Source: Gnetum montanum (Eukaryota > Streptophyta > Gnetopsida > Gnetales > Gnetaceae). From it: DNA of 64,000 nucleotides. Of this stretch, positions 48,601 to 54,900 are shown piece by piece (within the stretch, counting starts at the first letter, position 1; every line of letters starts with the position of its first letter). Location of the stretch: positions 401,801-465,800 of the forward strand of contig MNCI01009457.1 of NCBI GenBank assembly GCA_015680685.1, given 5' to 3'. The translations under genes were made by a program, and so were the position numbers. The notes below the pieces were generated by a model. The model searched no databases, had not been told where the DNA came from, and worked only from the letters and a program-made list of their open reading frames with translations.

Positions 48601-48912
48601 ATTGTATTAAAAAAAAGGCCCCAGAAAAAATGAATAACCTTCAAAAATATTAAATTCCTCATCAATCTGAAGAAGCTTGAAAGCACTTCGAGCACGCCAA
48701 CCTTCCTCTTTAGCTTTCCTGTAGTATATATCCTAAATATATAGAAACAGAATGAATCATCATCGTCATCCTAGCTTTGTTCCAACAAGTCAGCTAAAAT
48801 TCTATTAAAATAATGAATATTGAAATAAAACAAATGCAACTTGTTACTGAAAAATAAAGTTACTTAATCAGAAAGAAATTCATACCCTTTTATCCTTTGA
48901 AGCTTTTCCCAT
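3438..48912 (-). CDS. TRM7: tRNA 2'-O-methyltransferase, FtsJ/TRM7 family (11 coding exons)
   Basis: The joined exons encode a conceptual 307-residue protein, the usual length for plant TRM7/FTSJ1 enzymes, which methylate ribose 2'-OH at positions 32 and 34 of the anticodon loop of tRNA-Phe and some other tRNAs in the cytosol with partner proteins. Seen in the sequence: the start [20 protein letters not shown] with catalytic K28, the SAM loop [13 protein letters not shown] (about 45-57), VCDGAPD with D123, [10 protein letters not shown] with K163, [11 protein letters not shown] with E198, then the C-terminal [19 protein letters not shown] block typical of this subfamily. There is no long C-terminal extension, which excludes the SPB1 rRNA branch. 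All ten introns are GT-AG with matching phases. The 924 coding bases occupy 45.5 kb. As assembled, exon 6 is inverted, so the gene looks broken, but I regard this as an assembly error. GGN replaces the usual GGK before FIAK; this is not a catalytic residue. Confidence 0.93.
3814..3918 (-). CDS. TRM7: TRM7 exon 10
   Basis: It is bounded by acceptor tccag and donor GTTAG. It completes the catalytic glutamate codon (G|AG, E198) and encodes [19 protein letters not shown] and [15 protein letters not shown], homologous to the AVC-NY-PPEGF region of plant TRM7. Intron 10, on its downstream side, is only 149 bases. Confidence 0.93.
3919..6859. other. TRM7 intron 9, mostly unassigned
   Basis: The 2.9-kb intron between exons 9 and 10 contains short open frames on both strands with no conserved domain. 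A plus-strand stretch around 5450-6100 reads with many stops and might be old retroelement debris, but I cannot name it. Confidence 0.5.
6138..6575 (+). other. Unassigned 145-codon open frame inside intron 9
   Basis: This is the longest clean frame in the intron, antisense to the host gene. It shows no motif I recognise. Its N-terminal part is moderately charged and its C-terminal part is rich in W, C, F and L. It lacks clear neighbours and codon regularity, so it may be chance or a repeat fragment rather than a gene. Confidence 0.2.
6860..6923 (-). CDS. TRM7: TRM7 exon 9
   Basis: It is bounded by acceptor tgcag and donor GTAAGC. It encodes [21 protein letters not shown] plus the first base of E198. 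KPKSSRNSS matches the conserved KP-SSR-S segment of FtsJ enzymes just before the catalytic glutamate. Confidence 0.95.
8034..8180 (-). mobile_element. 5'-truncated 3' tail of a LINE-A copy
   Basis: Read on the minus strand, the segment ends with ATCCCGAATTTTCTCAAAAAA. This matches the 3' terminus of the larger A elements (CCGAA-TTTTC-CAAAA at 13.6 and 33.3 kb), preceded by a similar ACTAATTAA block. No coding part remains that I can identify. It lies in intron 8. Confidence 0.45.
8160..8380 (+). repeat. A-rich minisatellite-like tract
   Basis: Imperfect repeats of a gaacaccaacaaaagaagat-type unit give the predicted repeats NEHQQKR, NEHQQKK and EHQHEK in a 70-codon plus frame. Low complexity is the simplest reading; it could be the expanded 3' region of the adjacent LINE tail. 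Confidence 0.5.
10255..10347 (-). CDS. TRM7: TRM7 exon 8
   Basis: It is bounded by acceptor cgcag and donor GTATGT, and codes 31 complete codons: [18 protein letters not shown], then [14 protein letters not shown]163 in AKIFRG aligns with the catalytic lysine of RrmJ-type enzymes. The usual GGK is GGN here. Confidence 0.95.
10667..11136 (+). mobile_element. LINE family B, 3' fragment
   Basis: Plus-strand reading shows the end of a LINE ORF2, with a zinc-binding RT-associated motif ([15 protein letters not shown]) very like the one at 43.27 kb. It ends in the family-B terminus TGGCCTGGCCACTACAGAAC, followed by GTTTGTTCAAAAA. The copy is 5'-truncated and carries stops. It is antisense within TRM7 intron 7. 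Confidence 0.65.
12528..12580 (-). CDS. TRM7: TRM7 exon 7
   Basis: It is bounded by acceptor cccag and donor GTAAGA. It completes V128 (G|TT) and encodes [17 protein letters not shown], the conserved segment after CDGAPDV. A second, inverted copy of this exon lies at 12871-12918 and ends at the single n at 12919. Confidence 0.95.
12533..12918. repeat. 150-bp perfect inverted repeat created by a misplaced contig
   Basis: Bases 12533-12682 are the reverse complement of 12769-12918 (paired coordinates sum to 25451). The right arm lies within the fragment 12684-12918, bounded by single n characters at 12683 and 12919. The repeat includes exon 7 and its short upstream intron, so it is best read as redundant overlap between two contigs, one of them flipped. 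Confidence 0.85.
12705..12765 (+). CDS. TRM7: TRM7 exon 6, on the wrong strand in this assembly
   Basis: This reads [20 protein letters not shown] plus one base, with acceptor tttag and donor GTGAGT, and contains catalytic D123. Its phases match exon 5 (complete codon) and exon 7 (G|TT). It is followed by a 105-base intron and a copy of exon 7 on the same plus strand, whereas every other exon is on the minus strand. Reversing 12684-12918 restores exon order and overlaps 12533-12682 exactly. Confidence 0.92.
13777..13980 (-). pseudogene. J-domain-like module of LINE-A1
   Basis: The frame reads [14 protein letters not shown], a charged linker, then [20 protein letters not shown]. This fits the J-domain layout: helix II ending in the HPD loop (here HLD), then helix III with F-x-x-V, and helix IV with ER-RAVLD, as in the usual KR-ALYD. 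The N-terminal part (helix I) is poorly conserved in this copy. It is the last coding piece before the 3' end of the element. The HPD proline is lost, so Hsp70 stimulation is unlikely. Confidence 0.55.
14100..14480 (-). pseudogene. Gag-like module of LINE-A1
   Basis: In two frames, joined by a frameshift, the sequence shows [44 protein letters not shown] and [20 protein letters not shown]. The same ordered blocks occur in copies A2, A3 and A4. The layout recalls the putative plant transposon protein domain (PF20167-like); I infer this by eye. Confidence 0.5.
14490..17649 (-). pseudogene. LINE-A1 ORF2 remnant: endonuclease and reverse transcriptase
   Basis: ORF2 starts at ATG 17649 with [20 protein letters not shown] and soon shows [11 protein letters not shown], the start of an APE-type endonuclease, and LVGDFNQRL. 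The RT part includes the catalytic box as [10 protein letters not shown] at about 15670-15700, and near 15.1-15.3 kb the conserved [20 protein letters not shown] block. A Cys-rich region ([10 protein letters not shown]) follows at about 14.75 kb. Many stops, often at expected Trp positions, and frameshifts make it non-functional. Confidence 0.8.
17650..18490 (-). pseudogene. LINE-A1 ORF1 remnant interrupted by a sequence gap
   Basis: It starts [10 protein letters not shown] near 18490. A zinc knuckle [12 protein letters not shown] lies near 18310, corresponding to the CCHC motif of ORF1 in A2 and A3. The distance from start to knuckle is about 0.2 kb rather than 0.8 kb in A2, so the DUF4283-like part seems deleted. 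The 276-N gap follows. Confidence 0.55.
17969..18244. other. Assembly gap, 276 N, abutting a poly-C run
   Basis: The gap begins directly after a C-rich run (17950-17968). The proline-rich end of LINE-A1 ORF1 is lost in it. A comparable long C run lies inside LINE-A3 at about 30795-30821. Confidence 0.95.
18620..19876 (-). mobile_element. LINE family C, 3' part of an element split by LINE-A2
   Basis: Minus-strand reading gives an RT of a different LINE family: [10 protein letters not shown] near the insertion point, then [35 protein letters not shown] at about 19.27 kb (the YxDD box as FVDD). The reading continues from the piece at 25.7-26.3 kb after LINE-A2 is removed. Stops are frequent, so this is an old copy. 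Confidence 0.7.
19860..19876 (+). repeat. Left target-site duplication of LINE-A2
   Basis: aaaatcaccaataatat here is repeated at 25706-25722 directly after the A tail. The matching 17 bp define the limits of LINE-A2 and show its insertion into LINE family C. Confidence 0.9.
19888..21206 (+). pseudogene. LINE-A2 ORF1: DUF4283-like and CCHC zinc knuckle protein
   Basis: The start [11 protein letters not shown] lies 11 bases after the left target-site copy. In shifted frames follow [38 protein letters not shown] and [20 protein letters not shown] (DUF4283-like RNA-binding fold typical of plant LINE ORF1). Then GYARFCV and [14 protein letters not shown] appear, with a knuckle [14 protein letters not shown] near 20.69 kb. 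A low-complexity C-terminal tail closes at 21206. At least one frameshift (between about 20404 and 20570) and a stop at 20402 break it. Confidence 0.8.
21291..24370 (+). pseudogene. LINE-A2 ORF2: endonuclease, reverse transcriptase, zinc region
   Basis: It starts [19 protein letters not shown] at 21291, with the endonuclease part badly decayed to about 22.1 kb. The linker has [17 protein letters not shown] clean 281-codon RT stretch at 22477-23322 shows [57 protein letters not shown] and HYVDDTMVF, the full set of RT palm motifs with an intact YVDD. The thumb and tail follow, with [20 protein letters not shown], then LPKKIKAF and a Cys/His region ending [13 protein letters not shown] near 24.33 kb. 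Several TAG codons stand where tryptophan is expected. Confidence 0.88.
24374..24930 (+). pseudogene. LINE-A2 gag-like module downstream of the RT
   Basis: This 182-codon open stretch reads [74 protein letters not shown] and [19 protein letters not shown]. The pattern G-x-V/M-NLP-x-F is shared with copy A4 and resembles NANLP in the LTR-element ORF at 62.8-63.5 kb. I read it as related to the putative plant transposon protein domain. It is not a usual LINE component. Confidence 0.6.
24980..25330 (+). pseudogene. LINE-A2 charged coiled-coil region
   Basis: In broken frames the translation is rich in Glu, Gln, Arg and Leu ([32 protein letters not shown]). It corresponds in position to the coiled coils of A3 and A4, between the gag-like and J-like modules. 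Confidence 0.45.
25411..25605 (+). pseudogene. J-domain-like module of LINE-A2
   Basis: The frame reads [18 protein letters not shown], then LHPNLGNKG, then [20 protein letters not shown]. The missing residue after M is a TAG exactly where A3 and A4 have Trp, and the spacing from that Trp to the His of LHP is identical (15 residues) in the three copies. HPN replaces HPD. This is the weakest of the four J-like copies on its own; its position right before the 3' end supports it. Confidence 0.45.
25706..25722 (+). repeat. Right target-site duplication of LINE-A2
   Basis: It matches 19860-19876 (aaaatcaccaataatat), following the A-run of the element. The LINE family C sequence resumes at 25723. 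Confidence 0.9.
25723..26340 (-). mobile_element. LINE family C, 5' part of the element split by LINE-A2
   Basis: The minus strand reads [24 protein letters not shown]-like linker, and [17 protein letters not shown], the entry of a LINE RT (KSPG-DG). The RT continues at 19876 and below after removal of LINE-A2. The far end, upstream of 26.3 kb, is a poly-T and pyrimidine-rich decayed stretch. Confidence 0.75.
26341..27165. other. Intron 5 sequence between LINE copies, nothing assigned
   Basis: AT-rich sequence with no recognisable coding frame. It might include the decayed 5' end of LINE family C, but I find no motif to fix this. Confidence 0.4.
27360..28354 (+). pseudogene. LINE-A3 ORF1 remnant with CCHC knuckle
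   Basis: The early part shows [28 protein letters not shown] and [20 protein letters not shown], matching the DUF4283-like part of A2 ORF1. The last frame (27800-28354) is open for 184 codons and contains [15 protein letters not shown], a C-x2-C-x4-H-x4-C knuckle, then [11 protein letters not shown] and a Pro/Ser/Gly-rich tail ([15 protein letters not shown]). A2 has a similar GEWITVNQG near its end. Confidence 0.78.
28411..31640 (+). pseudogene. LINE-A3 ORF2: endonuclease and reverse transcriptase
   Basis: It starts [20 protein letters not shown]. Endonuclease motifs are visible: [20 protein letters not shown] and CLFTWSN. The RT includes [42 protein letters not shown] and the catalytic box as [10 protein letters not shown], so both Asp residues are lost. 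After the C run come INFVW and, near 31.2 kb, [20 protein letters not shown] and [16 protein letters not shown], the Cys/His region. Stops and frame changes are frequent. Confidence 0.85.
30795..30829 (+). repeat. Poly-C tract followed by poly-A inside LINE-A3
   Basis: About 26 C followed by about 8 A lie between VASPIS and [14 protein letters not shown] of ORF2. The corresponding stretch in A2 is only PPTTVMQK, so the run is an expansion in this copy. Confidence 0.9.
31665..32080 (+). pseudogene. Gag-like module of LINE-A3
   Basis: In broken frames: [66 protein letters not shown] and [11 protein letters not shown]. These are the same blocks in the same order as in A1, A2 and A4. The module lies directly after the ORF2 zinc region. 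Confidence 0.5.
32300..32692 (+). pseudogene. LINE-A3 coiled-coil region
   Basis: A run very rich in Glu, Gln and Arg ([20 protein letters not shown], then [14 protein letters not shown]) precedes the J-like module in frame from 32573. Upstream parts in other frames ([16 protein letters not shown]) extend the helical pattern. Confidence 0.6.
32693..32902 (+). pseudogene. J-domain-like module of LINE-A3 (clearest copy)
   Basis: An uninterrupted 70-residue stretch follows the coiled coil in one frame. It reads [20 protein letters not shown] (helix I and start of II), [15 protein letters not shown] (end of helix II and HPD loop, here HPN), then [16 protein letters not shown] (helix III) and IERHQVVL (helix IV). 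Y-x-I/V-M at the start, Asn-Ala-Ser before helix II, FKEF in helix III and the basic tail all sit where a DnaJ J domain has them. The catalytic Asp of HPD is Asn, so it is probably inactive now. Relation to the J domain is judged by eye only. Confidence 0.65.
33313..35764. other. Intron 5 sequence, nothing assigned
   Basis: No conserved coding frame is visible. The open plus frame at 35152-35496 and its minus shadow have no domain I recognise. The stretch near 33.92-34.16 kb is pyrimidine- and proline-codon-rich, without other signs of function. Confidence 0.4.
35765..35864 (-). CDS. TRM7: TRM7 exon 5
   Basis: Donor GTAACT and acceptor ggaag; the acceptor has a weak pyrimidine tract but is the only AG fitting the phase. 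It completes S74 (AG|T) and encodes [20 protein letters not shown] and [13 protein letters not shown], the SAM-binding strand with acidic D82 in AVDLQPM. The next exon in the protein is the inverted exon 6 some 23 kb away. Confidence 0.93.
36664..36890 (+). other. Possible coiled-coil coding relic
   Basis: One plus frame with three stops over about 75 codons reads [20 protein letters not shown] and then [18 protein letters not shown]. This resembles the charged helical segment found in the LINE 3' regions and in the LTR-element ORF, but the match is compositional only. Confidence 0.25.
37485..39600 (+). pseudogene. LINE-A4 reverse transcriptase remnant
   Basis: Visible blocks are [65 protein letters not shown] and the catalytic box as [10 protein letters not shown] (one Asp lost). 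Near 38.8-39.1 kb come [39 protein letters not shown] and [20 protein letters not shown], the thumb/connection part. Frame changes occur every few hundred bases. Confidence 0.85.
39760..40205 (+). pseudogene. Gag-like module of LINE-A4
   Basis: Seen: [64 protein letters not shown], and at 40142-40203 [21 protein letters not shown]-type sequence (PMNLPKFF). The final block is the best conserved part of the module. Confidence 0.55.
40440..40817 (+). pseudogene. LINE-A4 coiled-coil region
   Basis: Across broken frames the translation is dominated by Lys, Glu, Gln and Arg ([55 protein letters not shown]). Its place between the gag-like and J-like modules matches A2 and A3. Confidence 0.5.
40818..41045 (+). 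pseudogene. J-domain-like module of LINE-A4
   Basis: It reads [20 protein letters not shown] and then [16 protein letters not shown], followed after two stops (at expected Trp sites) by EVAAFM and [17 protein letters not shown] replaces HPDK; Asp and Lys of the loop are kept. PYMVMGV corresponds to the YE-LGV start of J domains, and KHRRAIL to the helix IV KR-ALY motif. Comparison with A3, which has HPN, implies an ancestral LHPD. Confidence 0.6.
41647..41696 (-). CDS. TRM7: TRM7 exon 4
   Basis: It is bounded by acceptor ggcag and donor GTATTC. It encodes [16 protein letters not shown] and two bases of S74. This is the QVLSR-LYLPAK segment directly after the SAM loop in plant TRM7. Confidence 0.94.
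42430..43706 (+). mobile_element. LINE family B, RT C-terminal and zinc-region fragment
   Basis: A 5'-truncated copy in TRM7 intron 3. An open stretch at 42653-43267 reads [40 protein letters not shown] and [18 protein letters not shown], the thumb/connection region of an L1-type ORF2. After a frameshift comes [20 protein letters not shown] with [18 protein letters not shown]. It ends with TGACCTGGCCACTATAGATC and GTTTGATCAAAAAAA. Confidence 0.82.
43158..43267 (+). pseudogene. Frameshift in family B ORF2
   Basis: The protein leaves the frame used at 42653-43267 (ending [11 protein letters not shown]) and continues as [19 protein letters not shown] in the frame open at 43158-43553. One small insertion or deletion in this overlap explains the switch. 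Confidence 0.7.
44180..44335 (+). mobile_element. tRNA-derived SINE-like element, copy 1
   Basis: TTTGGTCAGTTGGTAG resembles a tRNA box A. The body contains gaaaacccatgagggtgctt and gaatgaggccaaggcc, and matches, in reverse orientation, 57743-57870. No clear box B remains, and the 3' end is approximate. Confidence 0.5.
44591..44650 (+). mobile_element. LINE family B, terminal 60 bp only
   Basis: It reads TTGTGACCCAGCCACTATAG and ATCCAGG, followed by a T-rich stretch and nine A, the same terminus as the copies ending at 11136 and 43706. It is an extreme 5' truncation. Confidence 0.75.
45085..45134 (-). CDS. TRM7: TRM7 exon 3
   Basis: It is bounded by acceptor tgcag and donor GTAAGC. It completes G41 and encodes [16 protein letters not shown], the SAM-binding glycine loop (motif I) of FtsJ methyltransferases. 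Confidence 0.96.
46985..47065 (-). mobile_element. tRNA-like SINE head
   Basis: On the minus strand TAGCCTAGTGGTAAGACGC (47047-47029) resembles box A, and GGTTCCATTCC (47004-46994) a box B with one change from GGTTCGATTCC. The spacing is tRNA-like, but the cloverleaf cannot be completed, so it is a SINE head or tRNA pseudogene rather than a tRNA gene. Confidence 0.55.
47863..48291. mobile_element. MITE candidate with about 30-bp terminal inverted repeats
   Basis: The left end CAGGGTTTTAACCATAGTT and the reverse complement of the right end TAGGGTTAAAACCGTAGTT pair over about 30 bp with few mismatches, continuing into AGAAACG on both sides. The ends fit the YAGGG start of hAT-type elements. 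At 429 bp it cannot encode a transposase. No 8-bp target duplication is evident. It lies in TRM7 intron 2. Confidence 0.55.
48639..48732 (-). CDS. TRM7: TRM7 exon 2
   Basis: It is bounded by acceptor tttag and donor GTTATT. It encodes [20 protein letters not shown] and [11 protein letters not shown], with catalytic K28 in SAFKL. It is one of the most conserved parts of the family. Confidence 0.97.
48886..48912 (-). CDS. TRM7: TRM7 exon 1 (start codon)
   Basis: ATG at 48912-48910 gives MGKASKDKR, matching the usual MGK-S-DKR start of the family, followed by donor GTATGA and a 153-base intron. The 27-base coding part is easily missed by gene finders. Confidence 0.93.
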
Positions 48913-48935
48913 GAGCACCTTCTTGATCTAGTTGC
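48913..48935 (-). other. TRM7: Putative 5' UTR part of TRM7 exon 1, after an upstream intron
   Basis: Just upstream of the start codon the minus strand reads AAGCTTATTGCAG followed by GCAACTAG, a good acceptor. It implies a 5' UTR intron and a non-coding first exon farther upstream. Confidence 0.5.
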
Positions 48936-51900
48936 CTGCAATAAGCTTTGATGTCACATGAAAAAATTGTCACTATCAAATTTAACAATATGGTAAATAT
49001 AACAGTTTAGTGATAAATAGAATACTCAAAATTCAAAGCGCCTGAAATATCTTTAAAATTGATTTGCATAGTATGGTACCAAATTAACAACGATTAGATT
49101 TATTGTATATTAAATTATAGAAAAATAATGAGAAGCATAATCTGCAACAATAAAAAACAAATTACAGAAAAAAAAAAGACAATAATTTGAAAAAGAAAGA
49201 GACAGTATTATGTCAGTCCACTAACTAATGTGAAGCAAGGGGTGAACCTGAATGAGCTGGCAAACCAAAGCCACTTGCTTTCGGAACCATACTTCTCATA
49301 GCTAACAAGTCACGCAGGAAGGCAATGCTACTCTACTATGTCTCTATATACATAGATATAGATATAATAGTTGAAAACAAACTAAGAACTCCCTCCCTGC
49401 TGGCCATTAGGACCGAGTGGTAGGAAGCCATAATCCACAGGGAAGCGAATTACTCATTATTTTATTGGGGACAGGTGCACAAATGACAACTCCATCACAC
49501 ACACCTACCTATAGGTGGCACCAGCAAGATCCAATAAAGCAGTGAGCATTCGTATTGCCACGGTGGCTGCTTCACTCCACTGCTTGTTAGTATTTGTTTT
49601 GTTGTGCTATGCAGGCCATGGGCAGGTGCAGTGTGCGCCCATTAGTTTTGTTAGTTTCAAGGATTGCCTCCCCTGTGTGCTTTTGAATGAGCTTTTTATA
49701 TTATAAATTCAATGATTCTGCCCGCTAAGAAATGAAATAAAATGTATGCATATGTCCATTCCAATCCACAATCTAGATGGATATCGATGCATCTATATCT
49801 ATCTAGATCTCTCCATTATATAAATACAAATCAAAATATTCTAACCATAAAATGCCTTCATCACCTAACCCTTCTTCTTAGTAGTGTTTCTAAATACACA
49901 TGCACCCACCCAATATAAACAGCCAACAAGGGCTATTGTCAATAGTAGTAGAATTTTGAATTACCGAGGACCAAGAAAACTAGTTGTCTACAGTCCAAAA
50001 ACTTAGTGAAGCGTTGATCTTCAGCAAAATTGAACAAACAAGACCAAGAAAACTAAAGTGTTTTCTTCAGCAAGAAAACTCTTCTTCGATAGTTAATAAG
50101 TATTTTTTTTATATACACTAGACTGATCTAGGGTAATAGTGAGGATGACTTGTAGGGCAAGGACCAAAGAATGGCTGAAGGCACGAAAAAAAGTGACCTC
50201 CTTCACTATAACACACAAAAATTTACTTCAATACCCAAAGTCATTTCGAAGTCACATTCTCCTTACACTTCACTCCTTAACTCTTGTGAGTAAAGTCACT
50301 TGTGCACATTAAAACGAGTAACTCAAGCAACTATCCTTTACTCTAACGAGTAAAGTGACTTAACCAAGGTTCATGCCTTCACTCTAATGAGCAAAGTGCC
50401 ATATGGGTCATTCTAATGAGTGAAGGAGTCAAGTCACATGTGTGTTTTGTTCTTCATCTGCTTTGGGAAAGCTGAAAAGCATATAGCCAAAAGTCAAAGA
50501 GCCCATACTACCTACCTAATCCCTATTTCTGATCACAGGAATGGAACCTTCAACACAAACATTTTGGGGAAGGGGCCTATTTTCCCTTTGCATGAAGATC
50601 TAACTGACCCTACAACACCCAACCAATCCCCTAGCGATTGTTCCTAACACCACACTATCTCATTGCATGTCTAACAATTTTGTCTCTGGTTACTAGGAGG
50701 TGGGCTTACTCTAAGCTTGAACACCTCCTAACCTACCTATTTTCTTCCATTGTGCCGGAAGTTTGGTAATTTCCAGTGATTGATGTCTAGACCCTATTGA
50801 CTATGCTGCCTGCTTGGTTTTCTTTCCCATGACTCCTAGGCTTTACAACTTACCTCTTATTCTCTATGAACTTGATGTGCTTACTAATAAGAAAAGAGCA
50901 ATAGCTCCCAAGGGGGGAAGAACCCCAGCTTTGCATCTAAAATTCCCTCCCCGTGCACACACCCTAGTGTTAAAGCATTGCTAATCAGATTGTTTTGGTG
51001 TGGGGTGGAAGTGTACAACAACCACCACGTCTAATTCCTTCCTCACTGCTTTGTTCAAGCGAGAGATCACTACATTTCTTTCTATAGCCAATAAGAGTAA
51101 GCTAATCATAGAGATAGATAGCTCAGGCAAGTAATCACTAGCAAGGAACCAATCCATGCAAGGCTAAACCAGGTTAGGGCTTACTCCTCCCTAACAATAC
51201 AAGGAACCGAAGAATAAGGTGGTTCATGATGTATGAGAATGAAAGTTACACTATTCATCTAGCCCTTTCGTTAATACACAAAACTAGTTCAGATATCATG
51301 GGCCAATGCCACACTTCAACGAAGACACTCACCAAACAGAAGGCCACTTGGCTCAGCCACTCATCTTGATTGAGAGACTCAATAAGTCCAATCCCTATCC
51401 CCAAAAGATGGTCATCAACGTTGATCCAATGTTCATTGACGTTGATCTATTACTAAGCTAACAGTGCATTGTGTCGAGGTTGAGATAGATTTTTTATCTT
51501 ACTATCAGTAATAGTTCTATGATTGTGTAGACTATTCGAGTTGTGTTTAAGCATGTGCTCAAGATTCCAACCATCGTTAAGCTAGGGAACCCATGGGCAT
51601 TTCTCAGGAGTATGGGAGTAGCATACTTGGCCAAAGTGTGACATGTTAGCCTATAAGTACTGTGATGAAGTGGCTGTTGTTCACCCAACACAATCATACG
51701 GGGTCAAAATTCATCCAACACGATCATCTAGGCCGAACAAGAATTGAGGATTGGATGCAGGCAAAATTCCTGTGAATGTTTAAGATGCTTAATCGACTCT
51801 TCCCCCTTTGTACGTTTCAGCCCCTCACAAGGGAGAAGAAAAGGGAGGAGGAAAGAGGCCCTAGTGAACCATCGCACTGAACAGGTGTAAGCTTTGCTGC

Positions 51901-54900
51901 CTGGCAGTATACAGTACTAACCACACTGACAGACAGGCCCGAAGGATGGGAATGTTTCAGGCAGTGTGTTCCAATTTTTTGCCTTTCACCGAACATTCAA
52001 TGGACCTTGGACTAAAAGGCCACGATCTTAAAGGACTATGTCATCCAAGGTCCCACCCCCACAAGGTATATCTTGCACCTATGGGCTGCTATAACTATCC
52101 AAGAAGACACTCGGGATAGGAGGAACCAGTCTTTTAGATTTCTCATCTCTATTTTTGATGTCAGCAAAGCTTCATTGCTATAGATTAAGTTGAAAACATC
52201 TTCTGGTAAATAACTATCAAGAAGCCCCTAATTGACTGAGTATGTCCCTAATTATCTCCATGATCACGGGGAATTTCCATTGCCATCAAAGCATGGCCAG
52301 GTTTTTCTTCATGAACGGATAGGATTAACTTCAGCCTCTGTCTTTCAGTTTGGATAATATTTTGCGCCGTAAAAAAAGCAAGCTGATCACAATATAAAAG
52401 TTCTCTTTTCCTTTATGAAGAAAAGGCAATTACTAAAGAATAAATCAATGGAGTCAGATTAAACATAATCTGTGGACATCTTGATCGTCCGTGCCATGTC
52501 CATAGGGAACCATATAAGCTTACAAACCAAAACCTGACAAATCATCAGATTTAAACCCTTCCGGCATTGAAAACATAGAAATTTTTTTAAAAATAACAAC
52601 TCTAAACAATGGAATAACCTGTATGCAAATCACAAATATTTAGCTGTAATGGTAAAAAATATAAAGCTGTCGTTCATCAAGAAAATGGTGCATTTTCCAT
52701 AAGAACAACGCAGCCATACAGTTCATGAACATATAGTGAAGCTAGCTCATACATCATCAGACAGTTTAATTTTTTTTAAGGTCAGAGATTACAATATTAT
52801 TAATGTCTAAATAAAGTCTCACTGCAATGGAGCTTTAATTATGTCTCTTAGCTCATTTTTAAGGTCCCATGCCTACTCTGGTCACACTTCAAACCGCATT
52901 TCATGAATACAATTTTCTTTTTACTTGTTCCAAAAAACAAAACAAAAAAAAAAACTCTCAAACACCTTTTTGTAGCTTAAGGTACTTAGCTATAAAAAGT
53001 AGATTATTTTTAAAGAAATTTCTGGTCATTTATATAACAAGAGGGGTGAACCTCAAATCAGCAATTACAATAGCAGTATCATCATGGAGAGCAGAAGATC
53101 CTCCAGCAAAACAGATGAACACCCAGACCATGAAGTCAACCAGGAAGAAAGATCATGCATCAGCTCCAGGGGGAGAGTATCCCAACCCCATTTCCAACCA
53201 ACCAAAAAGCCCCAGGCATTCCTATAGGGCACCAAAACCAAAAACCAAAAGACAGTAATACAAAACACTATAAAGATCATTTAAAATAGAGGGTATGCAT
53301 ATGCAGGAAAGCAAAAGAACATGCAATTTATGAGCACCACAGCTCATCTCACAAGGAATCACAAGTATTGAACATTTTCATCATCCATTCATGGATGTTT
53401 TCTCACAATTGTATAAGAAGTGGATTTTCTTTATGTGTTGCTTCATACTTTGTTTCCGGTATATTGCAAATTCACGATGTATAACCTGATGTGTGTCCAT
53501 TCCCCGAGAAAATGTTTTAACAATCCATGCTGTTGAAAAATGCTTTACACCTTATTAAAAATAAAATTACATGATAATAATACAAATAGAGATGAAGTCA
53601 TAGAGATGAATGAAAGCTTGGTGACTTATCAAGTTGAAATCAACAAAAAAATTGAGATAATAAACTAATTATAGATAAAAAATAGATAACAAACCTAAGT
53701 TAAGATAACTGATCGTTGAAGAGGAACTTGTTGGAAAGGTTAATGATTTGGATCTGCAAGGGCATAGGTTTAATACTAACACGTTGCACTTATATATACA
53801 AGGGTTTGGTAATTTATTAAAAAAAGGAAGACAAGTGAATCCACTGGCATGCAAAGATTTAAAAACTATAATAAAAACTGTTACAAAATAAAATTTAAAA
53901 AAAATAAAATTAAACATCCCATTTGTAGTCTATGTTCACAATCTCGTTTGTTATACAGTGGACAATTTTTCAAAAAAAGTTATAGTTAGCACACGTAAAA
54001 AATGGTAGTTGTAGTTCAAAAAGGGAATGTTATGGCTCAAAAAATGGAATATCCAGGAACAAATTCTCTACCATGATATAAACAAGATCTGCAAGATAAT
54101 CAAGCAAAAAGTTCTTCAGAACCTCTGGAAAAATTCACAAGGCAGGAAACTTTTATTTGACTAGCATCAGAGGATGCATTGACAGGAAAGAAACTTAAAT
54201 ATCAGCCCCTATTTCTCATCAGCTGTGGTGTCAGATTAGCAAAGCAAGATTAGGTTCCTGCTATGTTATAGTTGAACTAGGTAGATAGCTCAAATTCCAT
54301 TGTAGTCAAAAGGAAATTGAACATAAGTATTACACATTTTTACGCTATCCTATGTTAAAGCCCATTTGCCAAAAATGGCATGTTACAGCTCATAATTAAT
54401 TAATCATTTTCAGATGAAGTTTTGACTATTCATTCCATGTTAATTTCCTCAGTCCAATGGATCCGAAGAATCTGAAAATGTAATAAAATTTAGTTTTAGT
54501 TTCTGTTTCAAACAAATAAAATAACATAACATAAACAAAAGCTCATCTCATTTCGCACCACTGATGATGAAACTAGAAAATACTGCAAACTACTATGGAT
54601 TATGCCGTAAGAAACTAGAATTCCAGACACAAGCATGTGCACAAATTATTATCTACGTACCCATTTTTAAATAACACTCCAAATCATGTTAAATTTAAGA
54701 CACCCCTTTGCAAACTGTTTATGCATGCAAAGAAAATAAACTCCTTTATCTTGCTATCCGGGTATTAGCCTTCCCTGTTAGAATTCACAGATTATGTTAT
54801 GTTTCAAAAATTGAGTGCCCTAATGACACCGACCAAACTGTTGTGCACACACCACTACATTTCAACATGTACTGTGCAGTTTATGGTCCATAGCTACACC

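Noticed and set aside
53669-53917. A small Phe-rich membrane protein on the minus strand
   Set aside because: It arises from A/T-rich sequence read as Phe, Leu and Lys codons; no other sign of coding.
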